The notes below the pieces were generated by a model. The model was given only the letters and a program-made list of their open reading frames with translations. It did not search any database and was not told where the DNA came from. A stretch of 64,000 nucleotides of DNA from positions 124,001 to 188,000 of the forward strand of contig NZ_JADQAI010000006.1 in assembly GCF_022129235.1 (NCBI RefSeq), read 5' to 3'. Made by a program: the position numbers and the translations under genes. This document shows positions 55,736 through 64,000 of this stretch, piece after piece (within the stretch, counting starts at the first letter, position 1; every line of letters begins with the position of its first letter). Source of the stretch: Psychrobacter sp. Ps6. Its GTDB lineage: Bacteria; Pseudomonadota; Gammaproteobacteria; Pseudomonadales; Moraxellaceae.

Positions 55736-58423
55736 ATGAGCAACGCCGTGACAGCAGACCAGACCGACAACCATTATTATAACCCACAAGCGATAGAAGC
55801 CGCGCAGCAAACCAAATGGGCCACTGACAAGCGCTTTGAGGTCAGCAATGAGCCAAGCGACAAACCAAGCCGTTACATGCTGTCGATGTTCCCTTACCCA
55901 AGCGGCAAGCTGCACATGGGCCACGTACGTAACTATACGATTTCTGACGTATTAAGCCGTTATTATCGCCTAAAAGGCTATGAAGTCATGCAGCCAATGG
56001 GCTGGGATGGTTTTGGCTTGCCAGCAGAAAACGCAGCGATTGCCAACCAGACCCCACCTGCTGCATGGACATTTGCCAACATCGACAACATGCGTGCGCA
56101 GCTTAAATTGCTAGGACTGTCCATTGACTGGTCACGTGAATTTGCCACTTGTAGCCCTGAATACTATCAGTGGGAGCAGTGGCTATTCTTGCAGTTGTAC
56201 AAAAAAGGCTTGGTTTATAAAAAGCTTTCAACAGTTAACTGGGATCCAGTTGACAATACTGTCCTAGCAAACGAGCAAGTCATCGATGGTAAAGGCTGGC
56301 GTAGTGGAGCTGCCGTTGAAAAGCGCGATATCCCAATGTACTACTTCAACATCACTGACTATGCTGATGAGCTACTAGACGATTTGGATCAGCTAGAAGG
56401 TCACTGGCCGTCTGAAGTATTGACCATGCAGCGCAACTGGATTGGTCGTAGTGCAGGTATGGAAGTCCACTTCCCTTATGAGCTTGCTGGCGAAGAAAAC
56501 ACGCTAGATGTATTCACCACTCGTCCTGATACCTTGATGGGTGTGACCTATGTCGCCGTTGCCGCAGAGCATCCACTTGCACAATACGCTGCTGAAAATG
56601 ATGACATGATCGCTCAGTTCTGCACATTGTGTAAAAAAGGCTCAGTGGCTGAAGCGGATCTTGCCAAAGCTGAAAAAATCGGTATGGACACAGGTCTGAC
56701 TGTGACGCATCCACTGACTGGGGAAGAAGTACCTGTTTGGGTCGCCAACTACGTGTTGATGAGCTACGGCTCGGGCGCAGTTATGGCCGTTCCTGCTCAC
56801 GATGAGCGCGATTATGAGTTTGCGGTTAAGTACAATCTACCGATTAAGCAAGTTATCCATACGCCTGATGGCTATTTTGACGACGCTAAAGCGGATGCTA
56901 AAGCAAACGAGACTGAGGTTAATCTTGCTTACACTGAGCGCAATACTTTGGTCAACTCAGGTGAGTTTGATGGCCTAGACTTTGAACAGGCGTTTGAAGC
57001 AATGCTTGCCAAACTTGAGCCAAAAGAGCTTGCCAAGAAAAAAATCCAATATCGCTTGCGGGATTGGGGCGTGTCGCGCCAGCGTTATTGGGGCTGCCCT
57101 ATCCCAATGATCAACTGTGAGCATTGTGGTACGGTGCCTGTTGAAGAGCAAGACTTGCCAGTTGTGTTGCCGACTGATGTCGTGCCTGATGGTCGCGGTA
57201 ACCCACTCAAAAACATCCCAGAGTTTGTAAATACTACTTGTCCTAAATGTGGCAACCCTGCCGAGCGTGAGACCGATACCTTTGACACTTTTGTAGAGTC
57301 AAGCTGGTACTACGCCCGCTTTGCTAGCCCGACTGATGCGCAAAACATGGTCAACAAGTCTGCTGCCAACAAATGGCTGCCGGTTGATCAATATGTGGGC
57401 GGTGTCGAGCATGCGGTAATGCATCTGTTGTATGCACGTTTCTTCCATAAGCTCATGCGTGACGAAAACTTAGTCACTGGCGACGAGCCATTTGCCAACT
57501 TAATGACGCAAGGTATGGTACTCGCTGGTACCTTCTACCGTGTCAACGCTGATGGCAGTACGACTTACTACTTTGCAGAAGATATCGATATTGACTTCAA
57601 TGAACGTGGTCAACCGATCAAAGCCATCTTAAAACTAGATGGTCAGCCAGTCACGATTGGTAAAATTGAGAAAATGTCTAAGTCGAAAAACAATGGCGTT
57701 GATCCCCAGCTAACCATCGATAAATATGGTGCAGATACGGTTCGTTTATATACGCTATTTACCGCACCTGCTGACCAGACGCTTGAATGGTCAGATGATG
57801 CGTTAAAAGGTCCTTATAACTTTGTGAAAAAAGTATGGCGCATTGCCAATGATCATATGCAAGCGCTAACGGCCGCCAATATCAGCATTGATACGCTGAA
57901 CGGTGCTATCTTGAACACAGAGGGCCTGAGCAAAGAAGCTAAAAACTTACGCCGTAAAACGCACGAAACCATTGCTAAGATTGATAGTGACTTGGGTGAT
58001 CGTTTGGCACTCAACACCCCAGTATCAAGCCTGATGGAACTTGCGAATGAGCTGACTTCTTTTAACGCCAGTAGCGAGCAAGAGCTACACGTTAAACACG
58101 AAGCATTGACCAATCTGCTGATTATGCTGTCTGTCTATGCGCCGCACGTTGGTGAGCATTTGCTTGAGCAGCTAGGCCTTGATACTTTAACGTTGGACTA
58201 CCCAGCCGTTGATGAAAGTGCGCTGGTACAGGACATGATCACGATGGTGGTACAGGTCAATGGTAAGATGCGTGGTAAGATGGATGTGGCACCAAACAGC
58301 GATCCTGAGCAGCTAAAAGCACAGGCTCGAACGATGGAAAGCGTGGCAAAGTTCATCACAGGCGAGATCAAAAAAGAAATCGTCGTACCCAACAAACTGG
58401 TCAATATTGTGGTTGCAGGCTAG
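55736..58423 (+). CDS. leuS: Leucyl-tRNA synthetase
   Basis: The 895-aa class I synthetase has the HIGH motif PSGKLHMGHVRNYTI, an editing domain (about residues 225-430, with TTRPDTLMGVTYVAVA and VPAHDERDYEFA), a zinc-ribbon CEHCGTVP ... CPKCGNPAERETDTFDTFVESSWYY, and the KMSKS loop EKMSKSKNNGVDP. A C-terminal tRNA-binding domain ends with VVVQVNGKMRGKMDVAP. The whole enzyme is present. A hairpin terminator follows within 10 bp, so downstream lptE and holA probably have separate or attenuated transcription. Confidence 0.98.
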   Translation: MSNAVTADQTDNHYYNPQAIEAAQQTKWATDKRFEVSNEPSDKPSRYMLSMFPYPSGKLHMGHVRNYTISDVLSRYYRLKGYEVMQPMGWDGFGLPAENAAIANQTPPAAWTFANIDNMRAQLKLLGLSIDWSREFATCSPEYYQWEQWLFLQLYKKGLVYKKLSTVNWDPVDNTVLANEQVIDGKGWRSGAAVEKRDIPMYYFNITDYADELLDDLDQLEGHWPSEVLTMQRNWIGRSAGMEVHFPYELAGEENTLDVFTTRPDTLMGVTYVAVAAEHPLAQYAAENDDMIAQFCTLCKKGSVAEADLAKAEKIGMDTGLTVTHPLTGEEVPVWVANYVLMSYGSGAVMAVPAHDERDYEFAVKYNLPIKQVIHTPDGYFDDAKADAKANETEVNLAYTERNTLVNSGEFDGLDFEQAFEAMLAKLEPKELAKKKIQYRLRDWGVSRQRYWGCPIPMINCEHCGTVPVEEQDLPVVLPTDVVPDGRGNPLKNIPEFVNTTCPKCGNPAERETDTFDTFVESSWYYARFASPTDAQNMVNKSAANKWLPVDQYVGGVEHAVMHLLYARFFHKLMRDENLVTGDEPFANLMTQGMVLAGTFYRVNADGSTTYYFAEDIDIDFNERGQPIKAILKLDGQPVTIGKIEKMSKSKNNGVDPQLTIDKYGADTVRLYTLFTAPADQTLEWSDDALKGPYNFVKKVWRIANDHMQALTAANISIDTLNGAILNTEGLSKEAKNLRRKTHETIAKIDSDLGDRLALNTPVSSLMELANELTSFNASSEQELHVKHEALTNLLIMLSVYAPHVGEHLLEQLGLDTLTLDYPAVDESALVQDMITMVVQVNGKMRGKMDVAPNSDPEQLKAQARTMESVAKFITGEIKKEIVVPNKLVNIVVAG

Positions 58424-58429
58424 TCGCCT

Positions 58430-58453
58430 AGGCTTAGTACTCTAAGCCTTTTT
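58430..58453 (+). terminator. Hairpin terminator between leuS and lptE
   Basis: AGGCTTAG and CTAAGCCT form a perfect 8-bp stem around TACT, followed by TTTTT. leuS-lptE-holA is commonly one operon, so this may be an attenuator. Confidence 0.8.
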
Positions 58454-58473
58454 ATCATATGAGGATAGCGTTT

Positions 58474-59187
58474 ATGTCATACAAGCATCGAGCTGGACAG
58501 TCACAACCAACGCCAAGCGCACTGCACTTTGGTGCAAAACAATCTGGTGGGCGTAAGCTTGCAACCGCAATGCTCGCAGCATTACCTATGTTTGCGATAT
58601 TGGGTGCAACGGCGGGTCTAAGTGGTTGCGGTTTTCAGCTACGCGGTTATGACACCCCTATGCTGCTTAATGACAGTAAGACAGCCGTCATTATCGAAGA
58701 TAATCGCACCTCATTTCCTCTAAAATTGCCATTGACACGCCGCCTAACCACATTAGGTGTCGATGTCATTGACAATATGACAGTTGATGATGTGATTCGC
58801 AGCAATCAACAAGCTGATGCTAAACCGATTGCAGCGATCGATATCAGTAACGTGCGTTTTAAACGTTACGAGTTGGTGGGTGTATTGACAGAGATTCGCT
58901 TGGTACTCTCCGCCGATGTCAGCTACCAGACGATCGAAAATGGCAAGCCCGTCACGCTTACCAACCCCATTCAAGTCGAGCGTAGCTATCAGTACAATGA
59001 AGCCTCCGTCAGTACTGACGATCAGCAAGGCGACCAGATTCGTGATTGGCTCTATGACAGCTTAGCACGCCGTATCACGGATCAATATGTGGCGATTTCG
59101 CTACCGAAAGTCGCACCTGCTGCCAAACAGTCTGTACTGATGAATAAAGGCGCAACGCCAACGGTTGTTGTCGTACCTGAGAAGTAA
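58474..59187 (+). CDS. lptE: LPS-assembly lipoprotein LptE
   Basis: The 237-aa outer-membrane lipoprotein plugs the LptD barrel for lipopolysaccharide insertion. It has a signal segment MLAALPMFAILGATAGLSGC (acylated Cys about residue 52) followed by GFQLRGYDTP, and a LptE-like fold with RRLTTLGVDVIDN and VERSYQYNEASV. I chose the ATG at 58474 (AGGA 8 nt upstream) over 58459; both give an unusually long, basic leader before the hydrophobic core, so a start nearer 58570 is possible. The gene sits between leuS and holA, its usual place. Confidence 0.93.
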   Translation: MSYKHRAGQSQPTPSALHFGAKQSGGRKLATAMLAALPMFAILGATAGLSGCGFQLRGYDTPMLLNDSKTAVIIEDNRTSFPLKLPLTRRLTTLGVDVIDNMTVDDVIRSNQQADAKPIAAIDISNVRFKRYELVGVLTEIRLVLSADVSYQTIENGKPVTLTNPIQVERSYQYNEASVSTDDQQGDQIRDWLYDSLARRITDQYVAISLPKVAPAAKQSVLMNKGATPTVVVVPEK

Positions 59188-59308
59188 CTTTTAACAAATA
59201 CTGTTATGAAGCTCTACCATTTGCAGTCATTTAAGTATGAAGAACAACGAGCGTACGCACTATATATACTTAGTTAGCTAAGCAAGTTCGACAGCGCTCG
59301 TCATATTT

Positions 59309-60439
59309 TTGCAAATACTATCACCTGCTTACCAACCTGTGTCCTACCACGCTATGCAAAATACCTTTATACAAGCTTATCCAAAACTCCTGCAATCTTC
59401 GGTTGCGGTAGCGGGCTTGTGGCTGGCGCATGGTGATGCGCCATTACTCAGTCAATGGCTGATTGATGCGCTGCGTCCGCATTGGCGCGCGCAAAACTAC
59501 GCTATCAAGCGCATAGAGCTGATATCGGTGAAGAGTTGGCAAGAAGTGTTGTCAGAGCTTGGCAGCCAGTCTTTGTTTGATGATGCCAGTGCAGTAATCG
59601 TGACTGGCAACCATAAGCCTGATAAAGCAGTTATTGCTGAGCTTGAGCGCTTTGCGGTTGAGGCGCAAACAGGTGCGCACAGTCATAGCGTATTATGGTT
59701 AACACCCAAGCAAGACAAACGCAGTCAGAGCAGTAAATGGTTTACCCCTTTTGCTCAATACGGCACTGTCATTGATTGCAATTTATACAACGAGCAGCAG
59801 CGCCAGCAGTTGTTGCAGATACAGGCGCAAAAGTTTGGGTTAAGACTCTCGCAAGAAGCGTGGCAGCTATTGATGTCACACACTGAGCACCATCTACTCA
59901 GTGCTTATCAAACGCTATGGCGACTGTCCTATTTGTTTGCACCGCAATTAGCGGTTAGCAACAGTGATAATCATGAAGATAACGAGCACTCTAATAATTC
60001 TACGCAGCCGGTAAACAACGTGGCACTGGACATCAAAGACTTGCAAGCCGCTTTGGTCAGTGACGCTCAATTTAGTGTGTTTGACTTGTCTGATGCGATG
60101 CTCGCGGGCAATAGTACGCAGGTTGCCAAAATCATGTTTCAGCTAAAGGCGACAGATGAGCCGACCACCTTGGTGCTTTGGGCAATCAGTAAAGACATGC
60201 GGCAAATTATACAACTGATGGATGGACAAGACCCGCAAGCATTAGGCATTTGGCGTAGCAAGCAGGGTCTTTATCAACAAGCCTGCCGTCGTCAGTCAAA
60301 GTCCCAAACTGCCGAGTGGCCTGCTTTGCTCTATCGTTGTGACCAAGCCATAAAAGGCCTTATTCGCCAGCCAGCATGGGAGCTTCTATTGCAAGCAGCA
60401 TTAGAGCTTGCAGGTAAGCGTTTGTTTGCGATGCGATAG
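59309..60439 (+). CDS. holA: DNA polymerase III subunit delta
   Basis: The 376-aa clamp-loader subunit opens the beta clamp. Recognisable segments are LWLAHGDAPLLSQWLIDALRP, SQSLFDDASAVIVTGNHKP, a domain II region near residues 150-210, and FDLSDAMLAGNSTQVAKIMFQLKATDEPTTLVLWAISKD followed by helix LWLLYRCD-like ALLYRCDQAIKGLIRQ and a C-terminal LLQAALELAGKRL. The start is a TTG at 59309; an ATG at 59354 is an alternative. An Asn/His-rich insert lies at about residues 215-235. It follows lptE, its usual neighbour. Confidence 0.93.
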   Translation: MQILSPAYQPVSYHAMQNTFIQAYPKLLQSSVAVAGLWLAHGDAPLLSQWLIDALRPHWRAQNYAIKRIELISVKSWQEVLSELGSQSLFDDASAVIVTGNHKPDKAVIAELERFAVEAQTGAHSHSVLWLTPKQDKRSQSSKWFTPFAQYGTVIDCNLYNEQQRQQLLQIQAQKFGLRLSQEAWQLLMSHTEHHLLSAYQTLWRLSYLFAPQLAVSNSDNHEDNEHSNNSTQPVNNVALDIKDLQAALVSDAQFSVFDLSDAMLAGNSTQVAKIMFQLKATDEPTTLVLWAISKDMRQIIQLMDGQDPQALGIWRSKQGLYQQACRRQSKSQTAEWPALLYRCDQAIKGLIRQPAWELLLQAALELAGKRLFAMR

Positions 60440-60718
60440 ACGAGCCGCTAATGATTGGGCATGCCTTTCTATTTTTCCCCCTTTCTATTACTTTTTTGTC
60501 AAAGTCATCCTACTGAAAACATTTTCTAAAACATACCTTTTTCTTATCCATTGCTAAATATATTCTTTCTAATATCCAACCATTAGCAGCCACTTATTTT
60601 CTGTCATGTTATCTGTTCTAAACAAGCCTTAACCTTTCGTAAACTAATTATCATTCCCTTTCGTACATGAAGTCTCTACTATATCTACACTTGATTTAAT
60701 TGTGATTGGATTGTTGTC

Positions 60719-62038
60719 ATGCGCAAAATAAGCAGAAAATCTGCTATTAAATGGGGTGTCATCACCTTAATTATCTTAGCATTAGGGGCTTTGGCCTATA
60801 CTTTTTTAAAACCAGAAGAAACCACACCTAACTATTTAACCGCAACCGTTGAAGTCGGTGATATTGAAAACAATGTCATGGCGTCTGGTAAAGTAAAAGC
60901 GTTGAATACCGTTGATGTCGGCGCGCAGGTATCTGGTGAAGTAAAACGCCTATACGTCGAAGTCGGTGACGAAGTCAAGCAAGGCGACTTGATTGCACAG
61001 ATTGATCAAGTGACCCAAAAAAACAACCTGAGCAACGAACAAGCCAGCCTTGAGCAAAGTGAAGCTGCGCTACAAAGTGCGCAAGCAGAATCGCTCAGCA
61101 AACAGGCAGCACTAAAAAGTGCCTATTCCGATCTTGCTAGCCGCCAGTCTGAGCTCAAACAAGCACAGTCTGATTTTGCGCGTTTGCAAGACTTAGTCGC
61201 TATCGATGCCATCTCCCAGCAAGAATATGACACGCAGGCGACCAGTGTCGAGACTGCAAAAGCAGCCGTTGCCAATGCACGTGCGGCTATCGACACAGCT
61301 AAAGCCGCGATTGCGACCACAGAAGCCAATATCAACAGTCAGCAAGCAGCATTACGCAAATCACGAACCAACGTCAGTACTGCTGAAGAAGATCTCAGCT
61401 ATACCACGATTCGTGCACCAATATCAGGTACAGTCGTTTCTATTACGACTGAGCAAGGCACTACGGTCAATGCTAACCAAACGGCGCCCACATTAGTGAC
61501 GTTAGCAGATTTATCGACCGTACGTATCAACGCGCAAATCTCAGAAGCTGATGTCATTAACGTCAGTGCTGGTATGCCTGCTTATTTCAATATTATCGGT
61601 AATCCAGACAAGCAGTATGATGCGACATTAACTGCTATCGAACCTGCCCCAGAGCAGATCAGTAGCACCAGCTCGACAGACGCTGCTATCTATTACGTCG
61701 GCTACGTAGAAGTACCAAACCCTGACCGCTTGTTCCGAATCGATATGACGGCACAGATATATATCATCGTCAACGAAGCCAAAAACACTCTATTAGTACC
61801 ATCAACAGTGATACAAGAAAAGCGAGCTAAAGAAAAAGGCAAATCAACAACGGGCAAGTTTGTACGTGTATTAAAAGATGACGGAACCGTAGAAGAGCGT
61901 ACTGTAGAAGTCGGTATTGATAACCGAGTAAACGCGCAAATCTTAAGTGGTTTGAAAGAAGGGGAAGAAGTAATCATCAGTGAAGAAAGCGGTAAGAAAT
62001 CAGGTAGCGGCCGCGTACCTGGTGGACCTCGAATGTAA
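60719..62038 (+). CDS. macA: MacA-like efflux periplasmic adaptor
   Basis: The 439-aa protein has an N-terminal membrane helix (about 11-30), a lipoyl-like half (VMASGKVKALNTVDVGAQVSGEVKRLYVEVGDEVKQGDLIAQID), and a long alpha-helical hairpin rich in Ala/Gln/Glu (about 100-220). The second lipoyl half (YTTIRAPISGTVVSITTEQGTTVN), a beta-barrel and a membrane-proximal domain follow. It links an inner-membrane MacB transporter to a TolC channel. The macB gene begins 100 bp downstream. The Gly/Arg-rich C-terminus is polar. Confidence 0.94.
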   Translation: MRKISRKSAIKWGVITLIILALGALAYTFLKPEETTPNYLTATVEVGDIENNVMASGKVKALNTVDVGAQVSGEVKRLYVEVGDEVKQGDLIAQIDQVTQKNNLSNEQASLEQSEAALQSAQAESLSKQAALKSAYSDLASRQSELKQAQSDFARLQDLVAIDAISQQEYDTQATSVETAKAAVANARAAIDTAKAAIATTEANINSQQAALRKSRTNVSTAEEDLSYTTIRAPISGTVVSITTEQGTTVNANQTAPTLVTLADLSTVRINAQISEADVINVSAGMPAYFNIIGNPDKQYDATLTAIEPAPEQISSTSSTDAAIYYVGYVEVPNPDRLFRIDMTAQIYIIVNEAKNTLLVPSTVIQEKRAKEKGKSTTGKFVRVLKDDGTVEERTVEVGIDNRVNAQILSGLKEGEEVIISEESGKKSGSGRVPGGPRM

Positions 62039-62138
62039 CTTGTGTTTTGACTATGTTGAGTAAGAAAGGCTTGCTAAACATAGCAGCCCTTTCATAACAA
62101 CACTATAACGCTTATTAGCCTTTATTAAAGACACTGCT

Positions 62139-64000
62139 ATGACTATATCTCAATCCCCTAAACCGTCGACTGAAGATAGCTCTGAAAGTAGCACGGCTCA
62201 AAACTTAGGGTCACACACTTTTGCTAATCGCTCAAACAACTCAGCAAAAACCAATACCGCTAACCACTCTGCATCAGGCAAACCCATTATGGAACTATCT
62301 GGCATTATCAGAGAGTTCCCTGCTGGTGAGCAAACCATTCGCGTCTTGCATGATATCAATCTGACGATTTACCAAGGTGAGATGGTCGCTATCATTGGAC
62401 AGTCAGGCTCTGGTAAGTCCACCTTGATGAATATCTTAGGTTGCCTAGATCAAGCCACTGCTGGTGATTATAAGATTTATGGTCAATCCGCCCGTAAGCT
62501 TGATGCCGATCAGCTAGCAGAACTGCGCCGTGAGCACTTTGGTTTTATTTTTCAGCGCTATCATTTGCTTGGTGATATCAGTGCCAAAGACAACGTCGCC
62601 GTCCCTGCCGTGTATGCGGGCATGGATACCGAGGCACGCACCAATCGTGCTGAGAAGCTACTAACTGACCTCGGCCTTGGCAATAAGGTCAACAATCGTC
62701 CCAATCAGCTCTCAGGTGGACAGCAGCAGCGTGTTTCTGTCGCTCGTGCACTGATGAATGGTGGCGATGTTATCTTAGCAGATGAGCCAACTGGTGCCCT
62801 AGACAGTAAGTCTGGCGAAGATGTCATGGCGATTTTGCATGACCTCAGCGCACAAGGTCATACCATTATCATGGTCACTCATGATCCAAAACTAGCAGCA
62901 CAAGCGGAGCGTGTGATTGAGCTAAAAGATGGCCATGTCATCGCTGACTATCAAACTGAGCATTATAAGCACACAGACAAAAAACCAGAATCTATCCTTG
63001 GCGAGCATCGCAAAAGTGCCTTTGGTAGTTTTATTGATCGACTGCTTGAAGCTTTCAAAATGTCTTTGCTTGCCATGCGTGCGCATAAGATGCGTACCCT
63101 ACTGACTATGCTCGGCATTATCATCGGTATCGCTGCGGTTGTATCTATCGTAGGTCTTGGACAAGGCTCTCAGCAGCAAATCCTCGCCAATATTAGCTCG
63201 CTAGGCACCAATACCATTACCGTCAATGATGGCTACCCTAGAGGCGACCCTAGACGCCGTTATAATGATGACAATTTGACACCAGAAGATGCAGAGGCGG
63301 TCGGCAATCAGCCCTATATTATCAGTGTCAGCCCTCAGGTAAATGCCAGCTCTAGTGTCCGCTATCGTAATATACAGGAGGATGCTACCGTCAATGGCGT
63401 TGGTGAAGACTATCTCACCGTCACTGGTGAGACATTAGCATTGGGCCAAGGGTTTGATGCAAAAAGCATTACATTACGTAGTCAAGATATCATCATCGAT
63501 GACAACGCTAAACAGACCTTTTTCTCAGATATTGATAATCCTGTTGGCGAGGTAATATTGGTTGGTAGTGTGCCTGGACGCGTGATTGGCGTACTTGAAG
63601 AGAGCGATGGTGGCTTTGGCCCCAGTGTAACGACGCCTACTATCTATATGCCTTATACGACGGTGATGTCGCGCGTCACCGGTAGTACCAATATTGACCG
63701 CTTTGTGGCGTTGCTAGATGATAGTATCTCTTCTAGTGCCGCAGAGACGGCCATTTCTGACTTGATAGAAAGTCGCCATGGCAAAGATGACTTTGAGCTA
63801 CGAAATTCAGACTCTATTCGCCAGACGATTGAGTCAACGACAGGTACAATGACCCTACTTATCTCATCAGTTGCAGTTATTTCGTTGATTGTTGGTGGTA
63901 TTGGGGTCATGAACATCATGCTAGTCTCTGTCACCGAGCGCACTAATGAGATTGGTGTTCGTATGGCAGTCGGTGCGCGTCAAAGCGATATCATGCAGCA
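62139..64000 (+). CDS. macB: MacB-like ABC transporter, ATPase and permease (3' end outside window)
   Basis: The frame is open from ATG 62139 to the window end (620 codons). The N-terminal 50 residues are Ser/Asn-rich and absent from E. coli MacB; an ATG at 62289 would start at the canonical [15 protein letters not shown]. The ATPase domain has Walker [10 protein letters not shown], a YHLLGD-type Q-loop region, signature [15 protein letters not shown] and Walker [13 protein letters not shown]. The permease part begins with [23 protein letters not shown] and continues into the periplasmic domain and a second membrane segment [31 protein letters not shown]. It pairs with MacA for export of macrolides, peptides or heme-type substrates. 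Confidence 0.93.
   Translation, partial: MTISQSPKPSTEDSSESSTAQNLGSHTFANRSNNSAKTNTANHSASGKPIMELSGIIREFPAGEQTIRVLHDINLTIYQGEMVAIIGQSGSGKSTLMNILGCLDQATAGDYKIYGQSARKLDADQLAELRREHFGFIFQRYHLLGDISAKDNVAVPAVYAGMDTEARTNRAEKLLTDLGLGNKVNNRPNQLSGGQQQRVSVARALMNGGDVILADEPTGALDSKSGEDVMAILHDLSAQGHTIIMVTHDPKLAAQAERVIELKDGHVIADYQTEHYKHTDKKPESILGEHRKSAFGSFIDRLLEAFKMSLLAMRAHKMRTLLTMLGIIIGIAAVVSIVGLGQGSQQQILANISSLGTNTITVNDGYPRGDPRRRYNDDNLTPEDAEAVGNQPYIISVSPQVNASSSVRYRNIQEDATVNGVGEDYLTVTGETLALGQGFDAKSITLRSQDIIIDDNAKQTFFSDIDNPVGEVILVGSVPGRVIGVLEESDGGFGPSVTTPTIYMPYTTVMSRVTGSTNIDRFVALLDDSISSSAAETAISDLIESRHGKDDFELRNSDSIRQTIESTTGTMTLLISSVAVISLIVGGIGVMNIMLVSVTERTNEIGVRMAVGARQSDIMQ

Overview
This window reads as chromosomal DNA of a gammaproteobacterium of the Moraxellaceae, most probably Psychrobacter. 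That is inference from moderate G+C, single-copy housekeeping genes of gammaproteobacterial type, the dut - phosphomannomutase - argB order also found in Pseudomonas, a thirteen-gene nuo operon with fused nuoCD, and wza-wzb-wzc at the left edge. No database was consulted. I see no rRNA, tRNA, insertion sequence, prophage or CRISPR array.

Layout. 1-1.9 kb: start of a polysaccharide export locus (wza, wzb, 5' part of wzc, leftward). 2.5-3.4 kb: rluB with a terminator. 3.5-5.8 kb: three leftward genes that look like diverged copies of one unrecognised family; one carries an EF-hand-like loop. 5.9-7.3 kb: ArgO-type exporter and MarC protein. 7.5-13.1 kb: NAD synthesis (nadC, a Nudix-related regulator, nadA, nadB) with two copies of a palindrome on the nadC and nadA promoters. 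13.2-18.8 kb: a lipid cluster (YnbB-like CDP-diglyceride synthase converging on an operon of SDR, patatin-like protein lacking both catalytic residues, and a CDP-alcohol transferase/hydrolase/methyltransferase fusion). 19-21.2 kb: lysO and two OmpA-type lipoproteins. 21.3-24 kb: two UbiH-family hydroxylases. 24.6-29.5 kb: phoH, ybeY, mscS, a TonB-family gene and an unknown gene. 29.6-30.5 kb: ferredoxin-NADP reductase with a 12-bp tandem repeat. 30.7-47 kb: complete complex I operon, leftward. 47.8-60.4 kb: rep, mgtE, dut, phosphomannomutase, argB, an ArsC/YffB-like gene, leuS, lptE, holA. 60.7-64 kb: macA and the 5' part of macB.

How the parts work together. The nad genes give the de novo path aspartate to quinolinate to nicotinate mononucleotide, and the adjacent regulator plus shared palindrome suggest a local NAD-responsive switch. 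The nuo operon uses the NADH. The 13-19 kb cluster resembles the uncharacterised E. coli ynbABC set, with ynbA and ynbC fused, and probably makes or remodels an unidentified phospholipid. This is the best candidate here for an undescribed system. The three-gene paralogous family at 3.5-5.8 kb is the second.
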